Of a DNA stretch of 20,458 nucleotides, positions 8,256-16,735 are shown piece after piece. Position numbers and translations under genes: made by a program. Below the pieces are notes generated by a model, which was given only the letters and a program-made list of their open reading frames with translations, did no database searches and had not been told where the DNA came from. Origin of the DNA: JBLIOB01 sp047639575 (GTDB taxonomy: Bacteria > Bacteroidota > Bacteroidia > Flavobacteriales_D > Parvicellaceae). Each line of letters starts with the position of its first letter. Position 1 is the first letter of the stretch. The DNA lies in NCBI GenBank assembly GCA_047639575.1, contig JBLIOB010000040.1:1-20458 (forward strand). Reading direction: 5' to 3'.

Positions 8256-11200
8256 TTGAATCTTAAATTAAGGTCCATAATCAGCCTTTTTATTTGGCTT
8301 TTTGCTATACTCATCCTTACCTCTGGATCCGGTCTGAATGCCCAACAGGATACTGCTTTTTGGTTTGCTGCGCCTGAAATATCATCTGCAGAAGGAGATT
8401 CTCCTATTAAATTAAGGCTACTTTCTTATACAACACCTGCCACAGTTACAATTACCCAGCCAGCTAATGGGTTATTTCTACCTATAGTAGTTAATCTATT
8501 AGCAAACAGTAACGATAGTGTTGATCTAACTCCGTTCTTAGCAAGTGTAGAAAGCCCTGCCGCAGATGTTGCTTCAAATAATGGTTTAAAGATTACCTCC
8601 ACCGCTAATATTACAGCCTATTATGAGCTAAGCGCTGCTGGGAATAAAGAATTGTTTTCGTTAAAAGGCAGTAAAGCTTTAGGTACAGAATTTTATACTC
8701 CCTTTCAATATAACTGGGATAATTCCGTAGTTGCGCCAGCTACATTTTCGTCAATTGATATAATTGCAAGTGAAGACAATACTACTGTATTAATTACACC
8801 AAGAACAAATATTGTTGGTCACGCTGGAGGTGTAACTTACAGTGTTATTTTACAAAAAGGAGAGACGTATAGTGCAAGAGACATAAATGTTACGGCAGCT
8901 TCTACTTTGGCTGGTTCAATCGTAGCATCTGATAATCCAATTTCAGTAACCGTGTTTTCAGGGGCGCTTTCAAATTTAGGTTGCTCATCTTCAATGGGCG
9001 ATCAGATCAGTTCTTCTCAATATGCAGGTACAGATTTCATTATACATAAAGGAAATGTAGCAGGAGATAGAGTTTATATTCTTGCAACGCAAAACGCAAC
9101 ATTTATCGACATCGATAATTCGACTACCACAAGTACATTAATCAATTGGAGTGAATCATACGAGTATGTTTTAACGGATGATGTCAATTACATTCATACT
9201 TCTCAACCAGTATATGTATGGCACACTTCAGGTTATGGTTGTGAATTGGCGGGAGCACAAGTGCCAAATTTATTTTGTGCTGGAAAATACAATCAAGCCT
9301 TTGCTAGATCATCGGCTGACTCTCTTGGCTTGTTGTTATATACAAGGACAGGTTTTGAAGGAATGTTTCAGATAAATGGAAGTTCTACAATAGTTACAGC
9401 TGGAGATTTTAGCGTAGTTCCAGGTACCGCGGGAGATTTTATGGTAGGACTAATCTATTTGTCAGTGGCAGACGTTCCGCTAAATAATTATAACGAAGTA
9501 ACCAACTCAGGAGATGTTTTTGGGATGGGCCTATTGTCTGGACAAAGTGGACAAGGAAGCGCATATGCATATTTGTCAGAATTCAATTCATACCCATTTG
9601 TGTCAGCTGGATTAGATGATACCATTTGTGCAAATGTCCCTTTAAATCTTACTGGAATTGTTGGTGGTGGATCTGTAACAGGAACTTGGGGAGGTACTGG
9701 GTTTGGTTCTTTTAGTTTATCCCCTGATTCTTTGATAAATACGTATATCCCTAGTCCTTTAGATAGCATCGTTAGTCCTATTAACTTGATTCTTACATCT
9801 AGTGGACCTTGTCCAGTGAATAGAGATACTTTAGTATTAGTTGTAGATGCAGGACCAATAGTTAATGCATCAGCCGATCAGACTGTTTGTGCGAATAATG
9901 CCGTTGTATCTTTGTCTGGTACAGTAACCGGGGGAGCTACAACTGGATCGTGGGCAACTTTAGGAAGTGGCACATTTACTCCTAGTTCTGCTACATTAAA
10001 TGCTGATTATATTCCTTCTAGTGCTGATTCAATTGCTGGCTTCGCAACTTTAGTATTAACATCAACCAATACTGGTGCTTGCGCTTTTGAAACTGACACG
10101 ATGACAATCACTATAACAAATGCACCATTTGCCGATGCTGGAGTGGATACGATTTCAGTTTGTGCAAATAATCCAAATTTAAACTTGTCTGGTACGGTAA
10201 CTGGAGCAACTACTACAGGGAAATGGACAACTTCAGGAAATGGTGTATTTAACCCAGACAACTTGAGTTTGATAACGATATACGAACCAAGTCCAACAGA
10301 CGTAAGTTCAGGTATAATTACTTTGTACTTAGAGAGCACCAGTAATGGATCTTGTAATAGTGCAATGGATAGCATTATAGTTAAATTCACAGCTGCCCCT
10401 TTAGTCAACGCTGGTGCTAATATAATAGCTTGTACTAATGAGTCCAGTATCGATTTATCAGGATTGGTTTCAGGTCCAACAACTACAGGTGTGTGGAGTG
10501 GGGGACTTGGCGGATATTCTCCAAATGATAGTCTATTAACCGCTACTTATACTGCAACTGCAGGCGAAATAACTGCAGGTAGCTTATTGTTAACTCTTTC
10601 ATCAACTAACAATGGAAACTGTGCGGCAGGAAGTGATGAAGTACAAATTGACTTTGTTGCCCCACCTTTTGCGAATTTTAATTATACAGAAGTTTGCTTA
10701 GGTCTAGTGCATGATTTTACTGACTTTTCTTTACCTGGTTTTGGAACTATTGTGTCCTGGGATTGGGACTTTGGTGACGCTAGTGGAGATACAATTCAGA
10801 ACACCTCTCACTTATATGGTTCTTCTGGAACAATGAATGTTCAGCTAATTGTTACGACTGATGTTGGTTGTTCTGACACAAGCATATTGGACGTTGAAGT
10901 CTTTGAATTACCAACAGCAAACTTCACGTATACTGCATCTTGTATTGGAAATAATGTAGTATTAGATTTTACCGATAGTTCATATTCGGCAAATGATACT
11001 TTGAACTATTGGTTTTATGATTTTGGAGGACAAGGTACACAGGCTGTGCAAGATCCATCACAACTTTTTGTAGGGGATGGAGATTTTGTAATTACTCAAA
11101 TTGTGCAAACTGAAAATGGATGTGCAGATACGGTCATTCAAATTGTTACTATTCCTCCTTCTCCTATTGCAGGTTTTTATTATAACACGTCCAATGGATT

Positions 11201-11690
11201 GAATGTAGGTGCTGAATTTACTTTTATCGATACTTCATCTTATACAGTCTCATGGGACTGGGTACTTGGAAATGGTACTATATCAACGGATCAAGACCCC
11301 ACCGTATTTTATTTCACGAATGGCACCTATGTGATTACGCAGTATGCCTACGGTGCGCTTGGCTGTGTGGACAGTACTAGCACAACCATTGTTATTAATA
11401 CAGTAACCACGGAAGTGAATACACTAATTCCAAATGCGATCTCGCCAAATGGAGATGGTAAAAATGATGTTTGGAAACTTGATTTTATAGATTTGCTAAA
11501 TCCAGATGCGTCTATCCAAATATTTAATAGATGGGGTCAGACTATATATGAGTCGATTGGATACGATTTCCCATGGGACGGAACTTACAATGGCAATGCG
11601 GTTCCAGAAGCAACTTATTATTACGTGATTAAAATAAGTGATACAGAAATATACAAAGGGTCAATTTTAGTTTTAACTGCAAAGAATTAG
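8256..11690 (+). CDS. Adhesin A: IgGFc-binding-like N-terminus, Ig-like repeats, PKD domains, T9SS type B sorting domain
   Basis: A secreted surface protein of about 1144 residues. The signal peptide reads LNLKLRSIISLFIWLFAILI, followed by a small-residue stretch ending LNAQ. Residues about 30-445 resemble the IgGFc-binding N-terminal region (DTAFWFAAP, SLKGSKALGTEFYTPFQ, ITPRTNIVGHAGG, YVWHTSGYGCELAGAQ). Four Ig-like repeats of about 88 residues follow (about 449-802), each with an AG-x-D-x-x-x-C opening, a TG-x-W core and a D-x-x-x-G closing. Three PKD-type domains come next (about 803-1050; WDWDFGDASGD, then two weaker copies), then a CHU_C sorting domain (NAISPNGDGKNDVW, IFNRWGQTIYE, WDGTYNG). 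No ATG fits the start. TTG at 8256 is preferred because it gives a compact signal peptide and lies downstream of the TAAATTTG box; TTG at 8196 is the alternative. The stop overlaps the GTG of the PorP/SprF gene by one base. The ligand is unknown. Confidence 0.85.
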   Translation: MNLKLRSIISLFIWLFAILILTSGSGLNAQQDTAFWFAAPEISSAEGDSPIKLRLLSYTTPATVTITQPANGLFLPIVVNLLANSNDSVDLTPFLASVESPAADVASNNGLKITSTANITAYYELSAAGNKELFSLKGSKALGTEFYTPFQYNWDNSVVAPATFSSIDIIASEDNTTVLITPRTNIVGHAGGVTYSVILQKGETYSARDINVTAASTLAGSIVASDNPISVTVFSGALSNLGCSSSMGDQISSSQYAGTDFIIHKGNVAGDRVYILATQNATFIDIDNSTTTSTLINWSESYEYVLTDDVNYIHTSQPVYVWHTSGYGCELAGAQVPNLFCAGKYNQAFARSSADSLGLLLYTRTGFEGMFQINGSSTIVTAGDFSVVPGTAGDFMVGLIYLSVADVPLNNYNEVTNSGDVFGMGLLSGQSGQGSAYAYLSEFNSYPFVSAGLDDTICANVPLNLTGIVGGGSVTGTWGGTGFGSFSLSPDSLINTYIPSPLDSIVSPINLILTSSGPCPVNRDTLVLVVDAGPIVNASADQTVCANNAVVSLSGTVTGGATTGSWATLGSGTFTPSSATLNADYIPSSADSIAGFATLVLTSTNTGACAFETDTMTITITNAPFADAGVDTISVCANNPNLNLSGTVTGATTTGKWTTSGNGVFNPDNLSLITIYEPSPTDVSSGIITLYLESTSNGSCNSAMDSIIVKFTAAPLVNAGANIIACTNESSIDLSGLVSGPTTTGVWSGGLGGYSPNDSLLTATYTATAGEITAGSLLLTLSSTNNGNCAAGSDEVQIDFVAPPFANFNYTEVCLGLVHDFTDFSLPGFGTIVSWDWDFGDASGDTIQNTSHLYGSSGTMNVQLIVTTDVGCSDTSILDVEVFELPTANFTYTASCIGNNVVLDFTDSSYSANDTLNYWFYDFGGQGTQAVQDPSQLFVGDGDFVITQIVQTENGCADTVIQIVTIPPSPIAGFYYNTSNGLNVGAEFTFIDTSSYTVSWDWVLGNGTISTDQDPTVFYFTNGTYVITQYAYGALGCVDSTSTTIVINTVTTEVNTLIPNAISPNGDGKNDVWKLDFIDLLNPDASIQIFNRWGQTIYESIGYDFPWDGTYNGNAVPEATYYYVIKISDTEIYKGSILVLTAKN
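9600..10662 (+). repeat. Four Ig-like coding repeats in adhesin A
   Basis: In-frame repeats of about 265-270 bases begin near 9601, 9861, 10132 and 10404. The shared pattern is AG/AS-x-D-x-x-x-C-A-N, L-S-G-x-V-x-G, TTG-x-W, G-x-F-x-P, Y-x-PS-x-x-D and S-T-N-x-G-x-C. Copies are diverged, so recent homogenisation is not evident here. Confidence 0.8.
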
Positions 11691-12652
11691 TGAAAAAGAT
11701 AATCGTAATATTAATTTTTGTTGGTTCTGGACTATCGTCCTTTGCTCAACAACAATATGTATTTACAAATTTCTTATTAAACGATTATTATTACAACCCT
11801 GCTATTGCTGGCTCTAGAGATGTAAGCTATGCGAACCTTGTTTATAGAAATCAATGGGCTGGCTTTGATGATGCGCCAGTAACGTTAATGGGTAATTTTT
11901 ATGGTTCCGTGAAGAATGAAGGCCAACATGGATATGGTGTTTCTTTAATGTCCGATCGAACAGGGTTAACTCAAAACACTGGTTTTTACATTAATTACGC
12001 TTATCATGTTAAATTAAGCGAGACTTTGAAATTAGGACTTGGTGTTAAGCCTGGTTATATGCAATACAGAGTAAGGTTATACGATGCTCAACTTGCGGAT
12101 GAAGGAGATGAAGTTTTAACTGGTAATATCTTATCTGCTAACGCAATTGATTTATCTTCTGGATTTCATTTATATTCAGATAAGTTCTTCGTAATGGGAG
12201 CCATGCAGCACCTTTTGGGTAAAGCAATATCGTTTACATCTTATAACCAAAGTCTTTCCAAACATTTTACATTAATTGGAGGATACAATTTCAGTTTAGA
12301 AAAAAAGAAGCTTGACTTCCAGCCAAGTTTATTGCTTAAATATGTGAAACCAGTACCAGCACAGTTGAGTGTAATGTTTAAAACTACTTATGATAAAAAA
12401 TATTGGGCAGGACTGACATATAGAACAGGAGATGCGATTGGTCTAGCCATTGGAATGAAAATTAAAGACCGCCTGAATATCGGATATGCATTCGATTACT
12501 CGTTGGGCGGAATTAGAGCTTATCAATCAGGCTCTCACGAAATTATGATTTCTTTCATCACTACATCTACTAAACCTACATTAGATGAAGAAGACGAGGA
12601 ATTGAATAATAGTATTTTGAAAGGTAATAACGACAAAATTAAAGAAGAATAG
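11690..12652 (+). CDS. PorP/SprF-family outer-membrane protein 1
   Basis: A 320-residue member of the PorP/SprF family, predicted outer-membrane beta-barrels that work with the T9SS. The signal peptide (MKKIIVILIFVGSGLSSFAQ) is followed by the family hallmark QQYVFTNFLLNDYYYNPAIAG and NQWAGFDDAP. Alternating beta-strand patterns continue to about residue 292. A hydrophilic acidic tail (DEEDEELNN onward) closes the protein. In Flavobacterium the SprF member is needed for surface delivery of SprB, a type B substrate. The gene follows adhesin A with a one-base overlap (TAGTG), so it is likely its dedicated partner. The start is GTG, matching translational coupling. Product class is certain; the pairing is inferred from context. 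Confidence 0.9.
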   Translation: MKKIIVILIFVGSGLSSFAQQQYVFTNFLLNDYYYNPAIAGSRDVSYANLVYRNQWAGFDDAPVTLMGNFYGSVKNEGQHGYGVSLMSDRTGLTQNTGFYINYAYHVKLSETLKLGLGVKPGYMQYRVRLYDAQLADEGDEVLTGNILSANAIDLSSGFHLYSDKFFVMGAMQHLLGKAISFTSYNQSLSKHFTLIGGYNFSLEKKKLDFQPSLLLKYVKPVPAQLSVMFKTTYDKKYWAGLTYRTGDAIGLAIGMKIKDRLNIGYAFDYSLGGIRAYQSGSHEIMISFITTSTKPTLDEEDEELNNSILKGNNDKIKEE

Positions 12653-12677
12653 TGGGGAATTTGCTAAAACTAGCACT

Positions 12678-15600
12678 ATGAAATTTGTAAAATACATCAT
12701 CATTATAATTGCATTTATTGCAATGGGCGCAAAAGAAGCAAAGGCGCAGGTAGATACTGTGTTTTGGTTTGCCGCTCCATGGGTTACACCAGATCACGAT
12801 GATAGAGATCCAATTAACTTTCATTTTGCAACATTTGCGAATCCAACAACCGTTAGGATTTACCAACCTGCTTCAATTTACGATACCACGATAAATATTG
12901 GAGCTAACACATTATTCTCTCATTATATAGCTCATATAATGGATTCGTTGGAAAGCAAACCGACCAATCAAGTTTTAAACTCGGGTTTTAAAATTCAAGC
13001 TGATTATCCTATCACTGTTGTCTATGACGTGGTAACGAGACCTCCTGCTTCCAATAATCCTGAAACATATTCGTTAAAGGGTCAAAATGGAATGGGGAAA
13101 GAGTTTGTGCTTCCGTTTCAAACATTATGGAACAACCAAACTTTAGGTTCTGATAGAAATGGAGATGGTATCGTAACTCAGCCTTATCAGCAGTTCAATG
13201 TAGTAGCCACTGAAGACAGTACTATTATTTATATTACTCCAAGATGTCCAATTGTAGGCCATCCAGCTAATGTGACTTTCTCTGTTTTGTTGCCTAAAAA
13301 AGGGCAATCATGGACAGGTCAAAATGTTACGCAGATTACTAATGTGCTTGGTAGTAATCTGTCGGGTACTGTTGTGGTGGCTGACAAAGCTATTTCCGTG
13401 ACAGTATCAGATGATTCCGTTAATCCTTCTGGGGGAGGAGGTTGTTATGATTTAATGGGAGATCAGATTGTACCGGTAGATGTAATAGGTAAAGAGTACA
13501 TCGTTAATATTGGATTTTTAAATGCTGGATCAAACGAATCTGCATTTATTGTAGCAACTGAAAATTTCACAACAGTTAGCATTAATAATGGGATAACAAC
13601 TACGACAACCACATTAAATCAAGGAGATACATATCAATACAGTATTACTGAGCCACTGACTTATATCAATACAGGAAAACCGGTTTATGTATGGCACATG
13701 TCTGGATATGGTTGTGAAATGGGTGAAGCAATTCTCCCTCCATTGAATTGTGCCGGGTCTGATCAAGTTGCTTTCTCAAGATCTACAACGGTAAGTTTCT
13801 TACTCGATATATTATGTCCAAGTGGGGCAGAAGGGAATTTCACACTTAACGGCAGTACTACTTTAGTAACTGCGCCAATGTTTAGCGTAGTGCCAGGAAC
13901 TGGTGGTGCATGGTTAGGAGCTCAAATAAGTTTCACTTTAGCAGAAATTCCTGTTGGAACAGCAAATTTATTAACGAATTCATCTGATTTATTTTCAATG
14001 GGGGTCATTAATGGTTCTGCTACTGGCGGTTGTTTATATCATTATATGTCTTCTTTCATCAGAAGAGTATTTACGGACGCAGGAAGCGACACTACATTAT
14101 GTAATGGGGAGCCTATTATAAATTTAAATGGATCTGTAACGGGTGGTGCTACCACAGGAATATGGACAGTTTTAAATGGAACAGGAACCGTAGCAACACC
14201 AACAAACTTATCTACTAACTATGCGCCAACGGCAAGTGATTATGCTCAAGGAACTTTGACTTTTGTATTAGCCTCAACTGGAAATTGCGAACCAGTAAGC
14301 GATACAATTGTAGTTGACTTTATTGCTTCTCCAGCGGTAACGGCAGGTGGAGATGATACGTTCTGCAAGAATAATGTAGGCTCGATACCAATTAGTGGAT
14401 CATTACAATTTGCCGCTGGGTCTAATTGGTCTGGAGGAACAGGTGGTGCCTTTGGTAATGTTGGTGATTTGAACACAACATATACACCATCCCCAGCAGA
14501 TCTTGCTGCAGACAGTGTAGAATTATATATTACTTCAGCTGGAAGTTTCTTCGCTTGTCCTAATGATGAAGATACAGTAGTTATTTATTTTACCGATGCA
14601 CCTGTAGTTGTAGCAGGGCCAGATGAAGTTGTTTGTTCAAGTACTCCGTTTATTACGTTAGGTGGATCGGTGACAAGTACCTCAACTACTGGTACATGGA
14701 CTAGCACTGGTTCAGGGTCATTCAGTCCTTCCCAGACTGATTTGAACGGAGATTATAACATTAGCTCAGCAGACACTACTGCAGGTTCAGTAACAATTAC
14801 CTTAACATCAACCAATAATGGAACGTGTTTGGCAGTTACAGATAGCTTAACAATTACGATTCTAGACAAACCAGTAGTATCTATAATTACGGTTGATTCA
14901 ATTTGTGCTAATGCTGCTACAATTAACCTTGATGGATTTGTAACAACCGGATTCTCTTCAAATTGGACTGTTTTAGGTTCTGGAGGTGTTGCTAATCCAA
15001 CATTAATTCCAACAACCTATACAATTAGCCCTATTGATACTGCTGCAGGATATGTTGATATAATATTAGAAACCACCGGAGGTATATGCCCAGTGGAACA
15101 AGATTCAATCAGACTTTTATTCGTTGCACCGCCTAAGGTAATAGCAGGAATTGATCAAGAATTTTGTGAAAATGAGCCAGTTCAATTAACAGGGTTACTT
15201 TCAGGAACGGCATTAAGTGCAAGTTGGACTTCTACAGGTACAGGTAGTTTTTCACCAAGTAGCGCATTGCTTTCAACGTTTTATCTTCCATCGGCACTAG
15301 ATGTTGCTAATGGCGGAGTGAATTTGATATTAACTTCGTCTGCCGATTTTGGATGTTTTGCTGATGATGATACATTGGTTGTTACATTTAAAGCAGCACC
15401 AGTTGCTGATTTCTCAATTGATCAGGCTTGTTTCGGAGACAATACTAACTTCCTCGATTTATCAACCACAACTGACGGATCTATCAATACTTGGTCTTAT
15501 GATTTTGGTGATGCAACTGGATCGATAGCAAATAATCCTTTACATAACTATCCTGGGGCTGGTTCATATACTGCGACTCTAATAGCAGGGTCTACTAACG

Positions 15601-16406
15601 GCTGTTTTGATACGGTTTTAAAAACAGTAATAGTAAACCCTGTGCCGACAGCTATTTTCACCCCAACTTCACTTTGCGTAGGAACAACTACTCAGTTCAA
15701 TGATGCTTCATTCATCTCGTCTGGAGCAATTGTAGCCTGGGATTGGGATTTTAATTCTGGTGCTGGACTTAGTACCGATCAAGATCCATTATATGCTTTT
15801 GGAACTGCAGGATCTTATCCGGTAATTTTAACCGTTACTTCAGATTTAGGATGTGTAGGTACCCTTACAAGCAATGTGAATGTCCTACCTGGTCCAATTG
15901 CAGACTTTTCAATGGCACCAAATCCAGCATTGGCACTTGAGGATGTATACTTTACGGATTTATCTACTAATGGTCCAATCGTTACATGGTTCTGGAATTT
16001 CGGTGATGGAATAGGAGGAAATAATCAAAATGAGGTTCATGATTATGCCAATGGAGGATCTTACAGTGTCTCATTAAGCGTAACTGACACAAATGGTTGT
16101 ACTGATACAATTGGAAAAACTTTATATGTTGCTTTGCTTCCAGTTTTACCCACAGCTTTCACTCCAAACGGCAGCGGAGATAATGACGAATTTATCATAA
16201 GAGGTGGTCCTTTTGAAGCTGTAGATTTTAAAATCTACAGCAGTTGGGGTCAATTAATATTCGAATCATACGATGCAAATGTTGGCTGGGATGGCACTTT
16301 TAATAATGCGCCTGCGCAATTAGGGGTTTATACTTGGACCTTTACTGTTAATATGGCTGGCGGAAGAGTAGTGATAAAAGAAGGTGATGTTACTTTAATG
16401 AGATGA
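12678..16406 (+). CDS. Adhesin B: IgGFc-binding-like N-terminus, Ig-like repeats, PKD domains, divergent T9SS type B sorting domain
   Basis: A 1242-residue paralogue of adhesin A. The signal peptide is MKFVKYIIIIIAFIAMGAKE followed by AKAQ. The IgGFc-binding-like region (about 25-460) shares DTVFWFAAP, YSLKGQNGMGKEFVLPFQ, ITPRCPIVGHPANVTF, YVWHMSGYGCEMGEA and FSVVPGTGG with adhesin A. Five Ig-like repeats (about 464-907) are one more than in A. Three PKD domains follow (about 908-1150; SYDFGDATG, WDWDFNSG, WFWNFGDG). The CHU_C domain (about 1155-1242) is unusual: TPNGSGDND replaces the common PNGDG-x-ND, and YSSWG replaces NRWG, while GWDGTFNN and terminal VTLMR are kept. The ATG at 12678 lies 25 bases after PorP/SprF-1, and the stop overlaps the next start as ATGA. 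It is probably a surface-exposed binding protein with unknown target. Confidence 0.88.
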   Translation: MKFVKYIIIIIAFIAMGAKEAKAQVDTVFWFAAPWVTPDHDDRDPINFHFATFANPTTVRIYQPASIYDTTINIGANTLFSHYIAHIMDSLESKPTNQVLNSGFKIQADYPITVVYDVVTRPPASNNPETYSLKGQNGMGKEFVLPFQTLWNNQTLGSDRNGDGIVTQPYQQFNVVATEDSTIIYITPRCPIVGHPANVTFSVLLPKKGQSWTGQNVTQITNVLGSNLSGTVVVADKAISVTVSDDSVNPSGGGGCYDLMGDQIVPVDVIGKEYIVNIGFLNAGSNESAFIVATENFTTVSINNGITTTTTTLNQGDTYQYSITEPLTYINTGKPVYVWHMSGYGCEMGEAILPPLNCAGSDQVAFSRSTTVSFLLDILCPSGAEGNFTLNGSTTLVTAPMFSVVPGTGGAWLGAQISFTLAEIPVGTANLLTNSSDLFSMGVINGSATGGCLYHYMSSFIRRVFTDAGSDTTLCNGEPIINLNGSVTGGATTGIWTVLNGTGTVATPTNLSTNYAPTASDYAQGTLTFVLASTGNCEPVSDTIVVDFIASPAVTAGGDDTFCKNNVGSIPISGSLQFAAGSNWSGGTGGAFGNVGDLNTTYTPSPADLAADSVELYITSAGSFFACPNDEDTVVIYFTDAPVVVAGPDEVVCSSTPFITLGGSVTSTSTTGTWTSTGSGSFSPSQTDLNGDYNISSADTTAGSVTITLTSTNNGTCLAVTDSLTITILDKPVVSIITVDSICANAATINLDGFVTTGFSSNWTVLGSGGVANPTLIPTTYTISPIDTAAGYVDIILETTGGICPVEQDSIRLLFVAPPKVIAGIDQEFCENEPVQLTGLLSGTALSASWTSTGTGSFSPSSALLSTFYLPSALDVANGGVNLILTSSADFGCFADDDTLVVTFKAAPVADFSIDQACFGDNTNFLDLSTTTDGSINTWSYDFGDATGSIANNPLHNYPGAGSYTATLIAGSTNGCFDTVLKTVIVNPVPTAIFTPTSLCVGTTTQFNDASFISSGAIVAWDWDFNSGAGLSTDQDPLYAFGTAGSYPVILTVTSDLGCVGTLTSNVNVLPGPIADFSMAPNPALALEDVYFTDLSTNGPIVTWFWNFGDGIGGNNQNEVHDYANGGSYSVSLSVTDTNGCTDTIGKTLYVALLPVLPTAFTPNGSGDNDEFIIRGGPFEAVDFKIYSSWGQLIFESYDANVGWDGTFNNAPAQLGVYTWTFTVNMAGGRVVIKEGDVTLMR
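14066..15398 (+). repeat. Five Ig-like coding repeats in adhesin B
   Basis: In-frame repeats of about 265 bases begin near 14070, 14335, 14607, 14877 and 15137, with the same plan as those of adhesin A. The second copy is shortened around the TG-x-W core, and the fourth lacks the AG-x-D opening (VSIITVDSICANA). Differences in number and quality from adhesin A suggest gain or loss of units after duplication. Confidence 0.78.
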
Positions 16407-16735
16407 TGAAGATCTTGACCATATCATTTTTAATCTTGTCTTTTTCAGCCTCATGGAGTCAAGACAGCATTTCTACAACCTCTGCTTTCAGCCCGAATGG
16501 TGATGGAGTTAATGATAGTTATTTGATGCCAACTGGAGATTATTCAATGGTTAAATTCACCATTTATAATAGATGGGGCGAATCTTTATTTAATTCAACT
16601 TCGATTGAAACTGAATGGGATGGTTTAAATAAGAAAAAGCAAAAATGTGCGAATGGTGTTTATATGTACGTTTTTACTTACGAAGTAAATAAAGAAGAAA
16701 AGACACAATCAGGTAACATTACGCTGATGAGATAA
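16403..16735 (+). CDS. Stand-alone CHU_C (T9SS type B sorting domain) mini-protein
   Basis: A 110-residue protein made of a signal peptide (MMKILTISFLILSFSASWSQ) and, after about seven residues, a complete canonical CHU_C domain: SAFSPNGDGVNDSYLMP, FTIYNRWGESLFN, EWDGLNKKKQKCANGVYMY and terminal GNITLMR. There is no passenger region. In the usual family this domain is the C-terminal signal that targets large adhesins to the T9SS. The start overlaps the stop of adhesin B (ATGA) and the stop overlaps the start of PorP/SprF-2 (TAATG), so it is embedded in the operon. It could be a small secreted or plug-like partner of the PorP/SprF protein, or the remnant of a deleted adhesin; the clean frame and tight overlaps favour a working gene. 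The ATG at 16406 is an equally possible start. The signal peptide call is my reading and was not computed. Confidence 0.87.
   Translation: MMKILTISFLILSFSASWSQDSISTTSAFSPNGDGVNDSYLMPTGDYSMVKFTIYNRWGESLFNSTSIETEWDGLNKKKQKCANGVYMYVFTYEVNKEEKTQSGNITLMR

Noticed and set aside
12662..12676. Small hairpin TGCTA-aaac-TAGCA just before the adhesin B start
   Set aside because: A five-pair stem in a 25-base gap is too weak to claim translational control.
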